64,000 nucleotides of DNA. It comes from Nocardioides psychrotolerans. Its GTDB lineage: Bacteria; Actinomycetota; Actinomycetes; Propionibacteriales; Nocardioidaceae. Position 1 is the first letter of the stretch; each line of letters opens with the position of its first letter. Positions 34,550-44,519 of the stretch are shown here, one piece after another. A program made the position numbers and the translations under genes. A model generated the notes under the pieces. It saw only the letters and a program-made list of their open reading frames with translations, did not search any database and had not been told where the DNA came from. The stretch spans positions 1-64,000 of the forward strand of contig NZ_FOQG01000005.1 in NCBI RefSeq assembly GCF_900113685.1. The letters are read 5' to 3'.

Positions 34550-37500
34550 GTGCCCTATTCGCACGCGTTCCCGCCGCCCCAGGGGCTCTACGACCCCCGC
34601 CACGAGAAGGACGCCTGCGGCGTGGCTTTCGTGGCGACCCTCACCGGGGAGGCCAGCCACGACATCGTGGCGAAGGCACTGACCGCACTACGCAACCTCG
34701 AGCACCGCGGCGCCGCTGGTGCGGAGCCCAACTCGGGCGACGGCGCGGGCATCCTCCTGCAGGTGCCCGACGCGTTCCTGCGCGCGGTGGTCGACTTCGA
34801 CCTGCCGCCTGCCCACGCCTACGCCGTCGGCACGGCATTCCTGCCAGGCGACGAGGACCACGTCGCCCAGACACGTCGTGAGGTCGAGAAGCTCGCAGCC
34901 GAGGAGGGCCTTGCGGTCCTCGGGTGGCGCGACGTCCCGACCGACCCCTCGATCCTGGGCGCCACCGCCCAGGGCGTGATGCCGACCTTCAAGCAGATCT
35001 TCGTCGCCGGCGCCTCGCAGCGCGTGACGGGCATGAAGCTCGAGCGCATGGCCTTCTGCCTGCGCAAGCGCGCCGAGCGCGACGCGGACGTCTACTTCCC
35101 GTCGCTGTCCTCGCGCACCCTGCTCTACAAGGGGATGCTCACCACCGACCAGCTGGACAACTTCTTCCCCGACCTGGTCGACGAGCGCGTCGCCTCCGCC
35201 ATGGCGGTCGTGCACTCGCGCTTCTCGACCAACACCTTCCCCAGCTGGCCGCTCTCGCACCCGTTCCGGTTCATCGCCCACAACGGTGAGATCAACACCG
35301 TCATGGGCAACCGCAACTGGATGCGGGCCCGTGAGGCGTTGCTGTCGAGCGACCTGATCCCCGGGGAGCTGGAGCGGGTCTTCCCGATCGTCACCCCCGG
35401 TGCGTCCGACTCCGCGTCCTTCGACGAGGTGCTCGAGCTGCTCCACATGGGTGGGCGCAGCCTGCCCCACGCGATGCTGATGATGATCCCGGAGGCGTGG
35501 GAGAACCACACCGAGATGGATGCGAAGCGCCGCGAGTTCTACTCCTTCCACTCCGCGCTGATGGAGCCCTGGGACGGACCGGCCTGCGTCGTCTTCACCG
35601 ACGGCTCCCAGATCGGTGCCGTGCTCGACCGCAACGGCCTGCGCCCCTCGCGCTACTGGGTCACCGACGACGGTCTGGTCGTCCTGGCCTCGGAGGTCGG
35701 AGTCCTCGACCTCGACCCCGCGACGATCGTGCGCAAGGGCCGGCTCCAGCCGGGCCGGATGTTCCTCGTCGACACCGACGAGCACCGCATCATCGAGGAC
35801 GAGGAGATCAAGGCCCAGCTTGCGGGGGAGCACCCCTACGGCGAGTGGCTCCACGCCGGCCTGATCCACCTCAACGACATCCCCGAGCGCGAGCACATCG
35901 TGCACACGCACGCCTCGGTGACGCGCCGCCAGCAGATCTTCGGCTACACCGAGGAGGAGCTGCGCGTCCTGCTCACCCCGATGGCCAACACCGGGGGGGA
36001 GCCCCTGGGCTCGATGGGCACCGACACGCCCATCGCCGCCCTCAGCGACAAGCCGCGGCTGCTCTTCGACTACTTCAGCCAGCTGTTCGCGCAGGTCACC
36101 AACCCGCCGCTCGACGCCATCCGCGAGGAGCTCGTCACCTCGCTGAACGGCACGATCGGCCCCGAGGCCAACCTGCTCGACCCGACCCCGGCCTCGTGCC
36201 GCCAGGTCGTGCTGCCGTTCCCGGTCATCTCCAACGACGACCTGACCAAGATCCGGCACATCAACCGTGACGGCGACATGCCGGGCTTCATCACCCACGT
36301 CGCCCGCGGTCTCTACGAGGTCGAGGGTGGTGGCGGCGCGCTCGCGCACCGCATCGACGAGATCTGTGCCGAGGTGTCGCAGGCGATCTCCGACGGCGCG
36401 CGGATCATCGTGCTCTCCGACCGCCACTCGACCGCCGAGCTCGCGCCGATCCCGTCGCTGCTGCTCACCGGGGCCGTCCACCACCACCTGGTCCGCGAGA
36501 AGACCCGCACCCAGGTCGGTCTGCTCGTCGAGGCCGGCGACGTCCGCGAGGTCCACCACGTGGCGCTGCTCGTCGGCTACGGCGCGGCTGCGGTCAACCC
36601 CTATCTCGCGATGGAGTCCGTCGAGGACCTCGCCCGCGAGGGCTACTACGTCAAGACCGAGCCCGAGAAGGCCGTGGCCAACCTGGTCAAGGCGCTGGGC
36701 AAGGGCGTCCTGAAGGTGATGTCCAAGATGGGCGTCTCCACCGTGGCCTCCTACACCGGCGCCCAGATCTTCGAGGCCATCGGGCTCTCGCAGTCCGTGG
36801 TCGACCCCTACTTCACCGGGACCACCTCCAAGCTCGGCGGCATCGAGCTGGACACGATCGCGGAGGAGGTCGCGCGGCGCCACGCCACGGCGTACCCCCG
36901 CGGCGGGATCCTGCCCGCCCATCGCGAGCTGGCCGTCGGTGGTGAATACCAGTGGCGTCGCGAGGGCGAGCCGCACCTGTTCGACCCCGAGACGGTCTTC
37001 CGCCTCCAGCACGCCACGCGCACCGGGCGCTACGACGTCTTCAAGCAGTACACCGCCGCGATCAACGAGCATTCCGAGCGGCTGATGACGCTGCGCGGCC
37101 TGTTCCGGTTCCGCGACGCCGACGAGGTCGGCCGGCAGCCGATCGCCATCGAGGAGGTCGAGCCGGTCTCCGAGATCGTCAAGCGCTTCTCGACCGGGGC
37201 GATGTCCTACGGCTCGATCAGCAAGGAGGCGCACGAGACCCTCGCGATCGCCATGAACCAGCTGGGCGGCAAGTCCAACACCGGCGAGGGCGGCGAGGAC
37301 GCCGAACGTCTCTACGACCCCGAGCGACGCAGCTCCATCAAGCAGGTCGCCTCGGGTCGGTTCGGCGTGACCTCGGAGTACCTCACGAACGCCGACGACA
37401 TCCAGATCAAGATGGCGCAGGGCGCCAAGCCCGGCGAGGGCGGTCAGCTGCCTGGCAACAAGGTCTACCCGTGGGTCGCCAAGACGCGCTACTCCACCCC

Positions 37501-39100
37501 CGGCGTCGGCCTCATCAGCCCGCCTCCGCACCACGACATCTACTCCATCGAGGACCTCGCCCAGCTGATCCACGACCTCAAGAACGCCAACCCGGTGGCG
37601 CGGGTCCACGTCAAGCTGGTCTCCGAGGTCGGGGTCGGCACCGTCGCGGCGGGGGTCTCCAAGGCCCACGCCGACGTGGTCCTGATCTCGGGCCACGACG
37701 GCGGCACCGGCGCCTCGCCGCTGACGTCGCTCAAGCACGCCGGTGGTCCGTGGGAGCTCGGTCTCGCCGAGACGCAGCAGACGCTGCTCCTCAACGGTTT
37801 GCGCGACCGCATCGTCGTCCAGGCCGACGGCCAGCTCAAGACCGGTCGTGACGTCGTCATCGCCGCGCTGCTGGGCGCCGAGGAGTTCGGCTTCGCCACC
37901 GCCCCGTTGGTGGTCTCGGGCTGCATCCTCATGCGTGTGTGCCACCTGGACACCTGCCCCGTCGGTGTCGCGACGCAGAACCCGGTCCTGCGCGAGCGCT
38001 TCTCCGGCAAGGCCGAATACATCGTCAACTTCTTCACCTACATCGCCGAGGAGGTCCGCGAGCTGCTCGCTCAGCTCGGGTTCCGCACCCTCGACGAGGC
38101 CATCGGGCAGGTGGGTGCGCTGGACGTCGCTCACGCGGTCGAGCACTGGAAGGCCTCGGGCCTCGACGTGACCCCGATCCTGCACGCGCCCGACACGAGC
38201 GCCTTCCCCGACCAGGACCTGCGGTGCACCAAGACCCAGGACCACGGCCTGGAGCGCTCGCTCGACCTGACCGAGCTGGTGCCGCTGGCCCAGGCGGCCA
38301 TCGAGAGCGGCGAGCCCGTCCGGGCCCAGGTGGCGATCCGCAACGTGAACCGCACGGTCGGCACGATCCTCGGCCACGAGGTCACCAAGAAGTACGGCGG
38401 TGAGGGGCTCCCCGAGGGCACGATCGACCTCACCTTCCTCGGCTCGGCCGGTCAGTCCTTCGGGGCCTTCCTGCCCCGGGGCATCACCATGCGCCTCGAG
38501 GGCGATGCCAACGACTACGTCGGCAAGGGGCTCTCGGGCGGCCGGATCGCCGTACGTCCCGACCGGGCGGCGACCTTCAACAGCAACGAGCAGATCATCG
38601 CCGGCAACACGATCGCCTACGGCGCGACCAGCGGGCAGATCTTCCTGCGCGGTGGTTGCGGCGAGCGGTTCGCGGTGCGCAACTCCGGCGCCTGGCTGGT
38701 GGCGGAGGGCGTGGGCGACCACGGCTGCGAGTACATGACAGGCGGCCGGGTGGTCGTCCTGGGCAAGACCGGGCGCAACTTCGCGGCCGGAATGTCCGGC
38801 GGCGTCGCATGGGTGCTCGACCTCAAGGAGTTCCGCGTCAACCGCGAGCTCGTCGAGCTCGGTCCCGTCTCCGGCGACGGGGCCGCCGAGCTTGAGCAGA
38901 TGGTCCGTGGGCACTTCGAGGAGACGGGCTCACTGGTCGCCGAGGAGCTGCTAGCCGACTGGGACATGTCCCTGACCCGCTTCACCGAGGTCATGCCCCG
39001 TGACTACCGGATCGTGCTCGAGGCCAAGGCGAAGGCCGAGGCCGACGGGTGCGATGAGACCGAGATCGCCCACGCGATGATGGAGGCCCTCCATGGCTGA
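34550..39100 (+). CDS. gltB: Glutamate synthase (NADPH) large subunit
   Basis: Converts glutamine plus 2-oxoglutarate to two glutamates. 1516 aa. A 22-residue propeptide precedes Cys23 ('[10 protein letters not shown]'), the N-terminal nucleophile of the class II amidotransferase domain (~23-440). The central and FMN/Fe-S synthase domain (~500-1240) has '[15 protein letters not shown]', with the 3Fe-4S Cys ligands, and '[11 protein letters not shown]'. The beta-helix domain (~1260-1516) is rich in Gly ('[21 protein letters not shown]'). GTG 34550 has GGGAGA 6 bases before it. It overlaps gltD by 8 bp. With glnA it forms the GS-GOGAT ammonium route. Confidence 0.97.
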   Translation: MPYSHAFPPPQGLYDPRHEKDACGVAFVATLTGEASHDIVAKALTALRNLEHRGAAGAEPNSGDGAGILLQVPDAFLRAVVDFDLPPAHAYAVGTAFLPGDEDHVAQTRREVEKLAAEEGLAVLGWRDVPTDPSILGATAQGVMPTFKQIFVAGASQRVTGMKLERMAFCLRKRAERDADVYFPSLSSRTLLYKGMLTTDQLDNFFPDLVDERVASAMAVVHSRFSTNTFPSWPLSHPFRFIAHNGEINTVMGNRNWMRAREALLSSDLIPGELERVFPIVTPGASDSASFDEVLELLHMGGRSLPHAMLMMIPEAWENHTEMDAKRREFYSFHSALMEPWDGPACVVFTDGSQIGAVLDRNGLRPSRYWVTDDGLVVLASEVGVLDLDPATIVRKGRLQPGRMFLVDTDEHRIIEDEEIKAQLAGEHPYGEWLHAGLIHLNDIPEREHIVHTHASVTRRQQIFGYTEEELRVLLTPMANTGGEPLGSMGTDTPIAALSDKPRLLFDYFSQLFAQVTNPPLDAIREELVTSLNGTIGPEANLLDPTPASCRQVVLPFPVISNDDLTKIRHINRDGDMPGFITHVARGLYEVEGGGGALAHRIDEICAEVSQAISDGARIIVLSDRHSTAELAPIPSLLLTGAVHHHLVREKTRTQVGLLVEAGDVREVHHVALLVGYGAAAVNPYLAMESVEDLAREGYYVKTEPEKAVANLVKALGKGVLKVMSKMGVSTVASYTGAQIFEAIGLSQSVVDPYFTGTTSKLGGIELDTIAEEVARRHATAYPRGGILPAHRELAVGGEYQWRREGEPHLFDPETVFRLQHATRTGRYDVFKQYTAAINEHSERLMTLRGLFRFRDADEVGRQPIAIEEVEPVSEIVKRFSTGAMSYGSISKEAHETLAIAMNQLGGKSNTGEGGEDAERLYDPERRSSIKQVASGRFGVTSEYLTNADDIQIKMAQGAKPGEGGQLPGNKVYPWVAKTRYSTPGVGLISPPPHHDIYSIEDLAQLIHDLKNANPVARVHVKLVSEVGVGTVAAGVSKAHADVVLISGHDGGTGASPLTSLKHAGGPWELGLAETQQTLLLNGLRDRIVVQADGQLKTGRDVVIAALLGAEEFGFATAPLVVSGCILMRVCHLDTCPVGVATQNPVLRERFSGKAEYIVNFFTYIAEEVRELLAQLGFRTLDEAIGQVGALDVAHAVEHWKASGLDVTPILHAPDTSAFPDQDLRCTKTQDHGLERSLDLTELVPLAQAAIESGEPVRAQVAIRNVNRTVGTILGHEVTKKYGGEGLPEGTIDLTFLGSAGQSFGAFLPRGITMRLEGDANDYVGKGLSGGRIAVRPDRAATFNSNEQIIAGNTIAYGATSGQIFLRGGCGERFAVRNSGAWLVAEGVGDHGCEYMTGGRVVVLGKTGRNFAAGMSGGVAWVLDLKEFRVNRELVELGPVSGDGAAELEQMVRGHFEETGSLVAEELLADWDMSLTRFTEVMPRDYRIVLEAKAKAEADGCDETEIAHAMMEALHG

Positions 39101-40559
39101 CCCGAAGGGATTCCTCAAGGACGGCCGCGAGGTCGCGAAGCGACGTCCGGTCGACGAGCGAGTCCACGACTGGAACGAGGTCTACCCCGACGGGATCGGA
39201 CGGGCCCTCCTGCCGATCGTCGGCAAGCAGGCCGGTCGCTGCATGGACTGCGGCATCCCGTTCTGCCACCAGGGTTGCCCGCTGGGCAACATCATCCCCG
39301 AGTGGAACGACTTGGTCTGGCGTGACGACTGGGAGGGCGCCATCGAGCGTCTCCACGCGACCAACAACTTTCCGGAGTTCACCGGTCGCCTGTGCCCCGC
39401 CCCGTGCGAGACCGCCTGCGTGCTGGGGATCAACCAGGACCCCGTGACGATCAAGAACGTCGAGGTCTCGATCATCGACAAGGCCTGGGAGTCGGGCTTC
39501 GTGCGCCCCCAGCCGCCGGAGTGGCTCTCGGGCCGCACGGTCGCGGTCATCGGCTCCGGTCCCGCGGGCCTCGCTGCCGCCCAGCAGCTCACCCGGGCCG
39601 GCCACACGGTCGCGGTCTACGAGCGGGCCGACAAGATCGGCGGGCTGCTGCGCTACGGCATCCCCGAGTTCAAGATGGAGAAGAAGCACGTCGAGCGGCG
39701 CGTCGAGCAGATGAAGCGCGAGGGCACGGTCTTCCGCGCCGGTGTCGACGTGGGTGTCGAGCTCACCGGTGACAAGCTGCGCGAGCGCTACGACGCCGTC
39801 GTGATCGCCACCGGCTCCACGGTCGCCCGCGACCTCGACGTCACCGGGCGCCAGCTCTCCGGGATCCACCAGGCCATGGAGTTCCTGCCCCAGGCCAACC
39901 GCGTCGCGCTCGGCGAGGAGGTGGCGGACCAGATCCGCGCCGATGGCAAGCACGTCGTCATCATCGGTGGGGGTGACACCGGCGCCGACTGCCTCGGCAC
40001 GTCCACGCGCCAGGGCGCTGCTTCCATCACGCAGCTCGAGATCATGCCCGAGCCGCCCGAGGCACGTCCGGCTGGTCAGCCGTGGCCCACCTACCCGATG
40101 ACCTTCCGCGTCTCCTCGGCCCACGAGGAGGCGGGGGAGCGGGTCTACGCCGTCTCCACCCAGGAGTTCCTGGGCGACGAGCACGGCAACGTGCGGGCTC
40201 TGCGCCTGGTCGACGTCGTCTTCGAGGGTGGCAAGCTGACCGAGATCGAGGGCAGCGAGCGCGAGATCCCGGCCGAGCTGGTGCTCTTCGCGATGGGCTT
40301 CACCGGCCCCGAGAAGCCGGGGCTCGTCGAGCAGCTGGGCGTCGACCTGGACGAGCGTGGCAACGTCGCGCGCGACAAGTCCTACATGTCCTCGGTGCCG
40401 GGCGTCTTCGTCGCCGGTGACGCTGGGCGTGGTCAGTCGCTCATCGTGTGGGCCATCGCCGAAGGTCGAGCCGCGGCTGCCGGCGTCGACACGTTCCTGA
40501 CGGGCTCGACCACGCTGCCCGCGCCGATCCCGCCCACGGCGCGGCCGCTCGTGGTCTGA
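39093..40559 (+). CDS. gltD: Glutamate synthase small subunit
   Basis: Feeds electrons from NADPH to GltB through FAD and 4Fe-4S clusters. 488 aa. N-terminal clusters: '[23 protein letters not shown]' and '[23 protein letters not shown]'. FAD motif '[17 protein letters not shown]', NADPH motif '[17 protein letters not shown]', and the C-terminal FAD loop '[19 protein letters not shown]'. The ATG overlaps the gltB stop (ATGGCTGA), giving tight coupling for a 1:1 complex. Confidence 0.97.
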   Translation: MADPKGFLKDGREVAKRRPVDERVHDWNEVYPDGIGRALLPIVGKQAGRCMDCGIPFCHQGCPLGNIIPEWNDLVWRDDWEGAIERLHATNNFPEFTGRLCPAPCETACVLGINQDPVTIKNVEVSIIDKAWESGFVRPQPPEWLSGRTVAVIGSGPAGLAAAQQLTRAGHTVAVYERADKIGGLLRYGIPEFKMEKKHVERRVEQMKREGTVFRAGVDVGVELTGDKLRERYDAVVIATGSTVARDLDVTGRQLSGIHQAMEFLPQANRVALGEEVADQIRADGKHVVIIGGGDTGADCLGTSTRQGAASITQLEIMPEPPEARPAGQPWPTYPMTFRVSSAHEEAGERVYAVSTQEFLGDEHGNVRALRLVDVVFEGGKLTEIEGSEREIPAELVLFAMGFTGPEKPGLVEQLGVDLDERGNVARDKSYMSSVPGVFVAGDAGRGQSLIVWAIAEGRAAAAGVDTFLTGSTTLPAPIPPTARPLVV

Positions 40560-40626
40560 GGCCGGCCGGTGTCAGCCGTGCGGATGCTCGTGCGCCTGAC
40601 CTGGCTTGGATCGATCAAAGAACCGC

Positions 40627-40632
40627 TAGGGT
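40627..40632 (+). promoter_or_regulatory. -10 box, probable leaderless promoter of pyk
   Basis: TAGGGT, 6 bases, GTG 40639. A TTGGAT 15 bases upstream could act as -35. Confidence 0.6.
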
Positions 40633-40638
40633 GGGTTT

Positions 40639-42102
40639 GTGCGTAGAGCAAAGATCGTCTGCACCCTGGGCCCCGCGACCAACTCCGAGCGTCGCATCCG
40701 CGAGCTCGTGTATGCCGGGATGGATGTCGCCCGGCTCAACATGAGCCACGGCAGCCACGCGGATCACGCGGAGGCTTACCGCCTCGTCCGGGAGGCCGCT
40801 GATGCCAGCGGTCACGGGGTCGGCATCTTCGCCGACCTCCAAGGGCCCAAGATCCGGTTGGAGACCTTCGCCGACGGCCCGGTCCTTCTACGGCGCGGTC
40901 AGGTCTGGACGATCACGACGCGTGACGTGCCGGGTGACGCGGAGATCTGCGGCACGACGTACAAGGGGCTGCCCGGCGACGTCCACGTCGGCGACCCGAT
41001 CCTCATCGACGACGGCAAGGTGCGCCTCCGGGTCACGGCCGTCGAGGACACCGACGTCACGTGCGAGGTGCTCGTCGGGGGCAAGGTCAGCAACAACAAG
41101 GGCATCAACCTGCCCGGTGTCGCGGTGTCGGTGCCGGCCCTGTCGGAGAAGGACATCGATGACCTGCGCTTCGCGCTGAGCCTGTCGGTTGACTTCATCG
41201 CGTTGAGCTTCGTGCGCAACGCCGCCGACGTCGAGGACGTGCGCCGGATCATGGACGCGGAGGGTGTGCGCCTCCCGGTGATCGCGAAGATCGAGAAGCC
41301 GCAGGCGATCGAGAACCTCGACGAGATCATTGCCGCCTTCGACGGCGTCATGGTCGCGCGCGGTGACCTGGGCGTGGAGTGTCCTCTGGAGGACGTGCCG
41401 TTCCTGCAGAAGCAGATCATCGAGAAGGCTCGCCTCAACGCCAAGCCGGTGATCGTGGCGACCCAGATGCTGGAGTCGATGATCACCAGCCCGTCGCCGA
41501 CGCGCGCGGAGACCAGCGACGTCGCCAACGCGGTGCTCGACGGTGCCGACGCGGTGATGCTCTCGGGCGAGACCAGCGTGGGGGAGCACCCGATCCACGT
41601 CGTCGAGACGATGGCGCGCATCATCACCGCCACCGAGCGGCATGCCCTCGAGCCGCGGGAGTTCGGTCAGTTCGAGACCATCGACTGGGATCCCCACACG
41701 CGCGGTGGCGTGATCGCCAAGGCGGCCGACGAGGTCGCGACCCGGGTGGGAGCGTCCTACGTCGTGGCGTTCACGCAGAGCGGTGACTCGGCGCGGCGGA
41801 TGTCGCGGTTGCGTGGTCCGATCCCGGTGCTGGCGTTCACCCCGGAGGCGCGGGTGCGCTCGCAGCTCTCGTTGACGTGGGGGGTCGAGACGTTCAAGAC
41901 GGTCGCGGTCGACCACACCGACGAGATGGTGCGCCAGGTCGACGAGCAGCTGTTGCAGATCGGCCGGGTCGAGGAGGGTGACCTGGTGGTGATCATCGCC
42001 GGCAGCCCCCCGGGGATCCCGGGCTCGACCAACGCGCTTCGCATCCATCGCATGGGCGACGCGATCAACGAGGCCGCCCCGGCCTACAAGCGCCAGGGTT
42101 GA
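40639..42102 (+). CDS. pyk: Pyruvate kinase
   Basis: Last step of glycolysis: phosphoenolpyruvate plus ADP to pyruvate plus ATP. 487 aa. 'KIVCTLGPATNSERRIRELVYAGMDVARLNMSHG' starts the barrel. 'LPVIAKIEKPQAIENLDEII' has the active-site Lys and the Mg-binding Glu follows. The PK B domain lies at ~70-165, and the C-terminal allosteric domain starts near 345. It has its own leaderless GTG start after gltD. Note that pyk, the tRNA, pdtaR and polA keep the order seen in other actinobacteria. Confidence 0.97.
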   Translation: MRRAKIVCTLGPATNSERRIRELVYAGMDVARLNMSHGSHADHAEAYRLVREAADASGHGVGIFADLQGPKIRLETFADGPVLLRRGQVWTITTRDVPGDAEICGTTYKGLPGDVHVGDPILIDDGKVRLRVTAVEDTDVTCEVLVGGKVSNNKGINLPGVAVSVPALSEKDIDDLRFALSLSVDFIALSFVRNAADVEDVRRIMDAEGVRLPVIAKIEKPQAIENLDEIIAAFDGVMVARGDLGVECPLEDVPFLQKQIIEKARLNAKPVIVATQMLESMITSPSPTRAETSDVANAVLDGADAVMLSGETSVGEHPIHVVETMARIITATERHALEPREFGQFETIDWDPHTRGGVIAKAADEVATRVGASYVVAFTQSGDSARRMSRLRGPIPVLAFTPEARVRSQLSLTWGVETFKTVAVDHTDEMVRQVDEQLLQIGRVEEGDLVVIIAGSPPGIPGSTNALRIHRMGDAINEAAPAYKRQG

Positions 42103-42123
42103 TCGCCGGCCCCGACGACGGGT

Positions 42124-42129
42124 TATGGT
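42124..42129 (+). promoter_or_regulatory. -10 box, probable leaderless promoter of methyltransferase gene
   Basis: TATGGT, 6 bases, ATG 42136. Confidence 0.5.
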
Positions 42130-42135
42130 CGATCG

Positions 42136-42756
42136 ATGGCCAGACGAGACGGAGGATCCGACGACTCGACGGGTGCGCTCCGACTGCGGTGGTTCGCCAC
42201 GCTGCTGTCGCGGTTCGCTGCGGGCTCGCTGATCGACCTCGGGTCGGGGCACGGGCTGTTCGCCCAGCTCGCGGCCGACCGGGGGTGGCGCGTGACTGCC
42301 CAGGACGCTCGCGGCGACCGCTTCCCCGAGGACGACCGGATCGCGTGGGAGGTCTCCGACGTACGCGACGTGGACCTGCTTGGCTACGACCTGATCTCGT
42401 GCCTGGGGCTCTTCTACCACCTCACGCTCGAGGACCAGCTCTCCCTGCTCGACCGCTCGCGCGGTGTCCCGATCATCCTCGACACGCACGTCGCCAACGA
42501 GCGTCCGGCGCCGATGACGTTGTCGGAGCCGGTCGCTCCGCAGGGCTATCGCGGTCGCTATTACCGCGAGCCCGACCAGGTGACCCACTCCACGGCCTCC
42601 TGGGGCAACGCGGACTCCTTCTGGCCGCGGCCGCAGGCGCTCTACCGGATGCTCGACGAGCGCGGCTACGACGTCATGGCGTCGGTGCCGTTCTACCTCC
42701 CGACCAGGACCTTCTTCCTGTGCCTGCCCCGCGGTGCTGCGGCCGTCACTGCTTGA
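42136..42756 (+). CDS. Class I SAM-dependent methyltransferase
   Basis: 206 aa. Motif I 'SLIDLGSGHGLFAQLAADRG' (about 29-48) binds S-adenosylmethionine; the acidic end of beta-2 reads 'VTAQDAR' and motif IV 'YDLISCLGLFYHL' fits the Rossmann-like fold. The substrate is unknown. The C-terminal third ('YYREPDQVTHSTASWGNADSFWPRPQALYRML') is like enzymes acting on small molecules or tRNA, but this does not settle it. Its end overlaps the converging HTH/LAGLIDADG gene by 11 bp. Confidence 0.88.
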   Translation: MARRDGGSDDSTGALRLRWFATLLSRFAAGSLIDLGSGHGLFAQLAADRGWRVTAQDARGDRFPEDDRIAWEVSDVRDVDLLGYDLISCLGLFYHLTLEDQLSLLDRSRGVPIILDTHVANERPAPMTLSEPVAPQGYRGRYYREPDQVTHSTASWGNADSFWPRPQALYRMLDERGYDVMASVPFYLPTRTFFLCLPRGAAAVTA

Positions 42757-43489
42757 GCCCGATCAGCTCGTCGAGCCGGGCGACGCCCGCGCGCGTCGAG
42801 ACGCTGATGTGGTGCCGGTTGGACTGGCGCCACGGCACGTCGACGAGGTCGAGCGCCCAGCAGCACAGCTCCCGGATGTCGTCCGAGTAGTTGGTGAACT
42901 GCCAACGGGGGTAGACGTAGTACTTCATGCGGCCGGCGACCATCCGGCGTACGCGGTTGCTGACGCGCGAGCCGTCCGAGTGGAAGAGGCCCCGGAGGAA
43001 CGGCGCGGGGTGGCTCTCGAGGATCGTGCGCTGCCAGTCCTCGAGGACGATCGGCCGGCTGTGCTTGGGGCCGGGACCGTGCTGGGGGAGCAGGCAGGGC
43101 CAGTGCTTCCAGGCCTTCTGCACGACGACACAACCGGGTGCCCGGACGAGGTGGGTGGCGGCGGACGGGTGGGTCGTCTCGAGAAGTCGACGCACGTCCA
43201 CGATGATCTCGGGATACGCGATGTCGCAGGAGATGCGCAGGGCGAAGCAGCGTCGAGCCGTCGAGACGCAGCCGTCGCCGAGGTAGTAGCCGAGAAGCGC
43301 CGCGTAGACCTCTGGGACCAGGGGCGCGTCGCTGCACCGGGGGCACTCGAGGCCCCGGGGAGTGGGGCTGGTGTCACGCCAGGTGCGCAGTGTCGAGCGA
43401 GCGACCCCGGACAGACGCGCGCAGGCCGACAGCGACAGACCGGAGGCCAGCAGAGTCTCGGCCTGGCGGCGACGGTCGGGGGAGTGCAT
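42746..43489 (-). CDS. HTH protein with LAGLIDADG-endonuclease-like motifs
   Basis: 247 aa. Residues ~4-40 form a helix-turn-helix ('AETLLASGLSLSACARLSGVARSTLRTW'). Cys49 and Cys52 ('CPRC') may begin a small zinc site. Two LAGLIDADG-like blocks follow: 'AALLGYYLGDGCVS' (~64-76) and 'FLRGLFHSDGSRVS' (~164-177), each with the acidic residue at the position used for catalysis in homing endonucleases. 'HTH plus LAGLIDADG' proteins beside tRNAs recur in actinobacteria; whether they cut DNA or act as regulators is unknown. ATG 43489 lies 55 bp downstream of the tRNA, same strand. Confidence 0.8.
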   Translation of the reverse strand: MHSPDRRRQAETLLASGLSLSACARLSGVARSTLRTWRDTSPTPRGLECPRCSDAPLVPEVYAALLGYYLGDGCVSTARRCFALRISCDIAYPEIIVDVRRLLETTHPSAATHLVRAPGCVVVQKAWKHWPCLLPQHGPGPKHSRPIVLEDWQRTILESHPAPFLRGLFHSDGSRVSNRVRRMVAGRMKYYVYPRWQFTNYSDDIRELCCWALDLVDVPWRQSNRHHISVSTRAGVARLDELIGLKQ

Positions 43490-43544
43490 GCCTGCAGTGA
43501 AGCGGGCACCACCGACGGTGCTGCACGACGTGCCTCGGGTGGTG

Positions 43545-43617
43545 TGCCCCGGGTGGGATTCGAACCCACACTGAATGCTGTTTGAGAGCATCGACTCTGC
43601 CGTTGGTCTACCGGGGC
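43545..43617 (-). tRNA. tRNA with CAA anticodon and short (class I) variable arm
   Basis: 73 nt, no encoded CCA. Acceptor GCCCCGG pairs with CCGGGGC, discriminator A. The D arm has a 3-bp stem GAC/GTC and the GG pair. Anticodon stem ATGCT/AGCAT with loop CTCAAAC gives anticodon CAA (Leu, UUG codons). The variable region is only 5 nt (TCAGT). T arm GTGGG/CCCAC with loop TTCGAAT. Fold and conserved bases are convincing, but bacterial tRNA-Leu normally has a long class II variable arm, so its charging identity is uncertain. Confidence 0.85.
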
Positions 43618-43788
43618 TGAACGGCCGAAACCTTAGCCGATCGGCTCAGTTTCACCGCTACTAGACAAAGACTATAAAGAAACTATAGCTGGACCGGACG
43701 AGGACATCGGACGTCGGAGGTTGTGTGTCGAGCGGCTCGAGGTCGAGCTCTTCCTCGACTCCCTCGCCGCCCCGGGGAGGAGCGCGGC
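43618..43788. other. Intergenic region with an AT-rich island and palindromes
   Basis: No gene is seen. It holds a 12-base palindrome AGCCGATCGGCT (43635-43646) upstream of the tRNA, and a notably AT-rich stretch at about 43660-43690. That stretch contains ACTATA twice 11 bases apart (43671-43676 and 43682-43687), with CTATA/TATAG also inverted. On the minus strand, TAAGGT just upstream of the tRNA could be its -10. Confidence 0.5.
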
Positions 43789-43794
43789 TAGCCT
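43789..43794 (+). promoter_or_regulatory. -10 box, probable leaderless promoter of pdtaR
   Basis: TAGCCT, 6 bases, GTG 43801. Confidence 0.6.
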
Positions 43795-43800
43795 GTCGTC

Positions 43801-44412
43801 GTGACCCAGGACGCCACCGCCACCCCCGTGAGCCGCACCGTCGTGATCGCCGAGGACGAGACCCTGATCCGGATGGATCTCGCCGAGATGCTCACCGAGG
43901 AGGGTTACCGCGTCGTCGGTGAGGCGGGCGACGGCGCGAAGGCCATCGAGCTGGCCGAGGAGCTCAAGCCCGACCTGGTCATCCTCGACGTCAAGATGCC
44001 CGTCCTGGACGGCATCGCGGCTGCCGAGGCCATCGCCGGCAAGCGCATCGCCCCGGTCGTCATCCTGACGGCCTTCTCCCAGCGAGACCTCGTCGAGCGT
44101 GCTCGTGATGCCGGAGCGATGGCCTACCTGGTGAAGCCCTTCTCCAAGACCGACCTGCTTCCCGCCATCGAGATGGCCGTGAGCAGGTTCGCGGAGCTGG
44201 GCATGCTGGAGGCCGAGGTCGCTGACCTCACCGAGAGGCTGGAGACGCGCAAGGCGGTCGACCGGGCCAAGGGGGTCCTGCAGAAGCAGCTCCACCTCTC
44301 CGAGCCGGAGGCGTTCCGGTGGATCCAGAAGACAGCGATGGACCTCCGCCTGTCCATGCGTCAGGTGTCGGACGGTGTCGTGGAGCACGGCCCGATGCAG
44401 ACCGGAGACTGA
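43801..44412 (+). CDS. pdtaR: PdtaR-type response regulator with ANTAR domain
   Basis: 203 aa. Receiver domain ~12-130 with the acidic pair 'AEDE', phosphoacceptor Asp63 ('LVILDVKMP'), Thr in 'VILTAF' and Lys in 'YLVKPF'. ANTAR domain ~138-195 ('LTERLETRKAVDRAKGVLQKQLHLSEPEAFRWIQKTAMD') binds paired RNA hairpins and prevents termination. In mycobacteria PdtaR is phosphorylated by PdtaS and regulates ethanolamine and other genes. No partner kinase is in the window. It lies between pyk and the liv operon. Confidence 0.93.
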   Translation: MTQDATATPVSRTVVIAEDETLIRMDLAEMLTEEGYRVVGEAGDGAKAIELAEELKPDLVILDVKMPVLDGIAAAEAIAGKRIAPVVILTAFSQRDLVERARDAGAMAYLVKPFSKTDLLPAIEMAVSRFAELGMLEAEVADLTERLETRKAVDRAKGVLQKQLHLSEPEAFRWIQKTAMDLRLSMRQVSDGVVEHGPMQTGD

Positions 44413-44442
44413 ACCGTTACCTAGGCAGGCGCCCGAAGTCGA

Positions 44443-44471
44443 CACCACAGCGGGCACGTGGTGGCTATGCT
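44443..44471 (+). promoter_or_regulatory. liv operon promoter with inverted repeat
   Basis: TATGCT at 44466-44471 is a good -10 box about 48 bases before the livH GTG. CACCAC (44443-44448) and GTGGTG (44458-44463) are inverted around 9 bases immediately upstream of the -10, a plausible operator. Confidence 0.45.
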
Positions 44472-44519
44472 GCCGCTCTGGACGGGCGTCACCGGACGCT
44501 CTACTGACGGGAGTCCTGC

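Noticed and set aside
34688-38914. A 1408-codon open frame antisense to gltB
   Set aside because: It is the mirror of a high-GC gene with strong third-position bias; its protein is a low-complexity Val/Asp/Arg/Gly mix with no domain, while gltB on the other strand is unmistakable.
43501-43591. N-terminal extension of the HTH/LAGLIDADG protein through the tRNA
   Set aside because: The frame is open, but it translates the tRNA itself; ATG 43489 is the sensible start.
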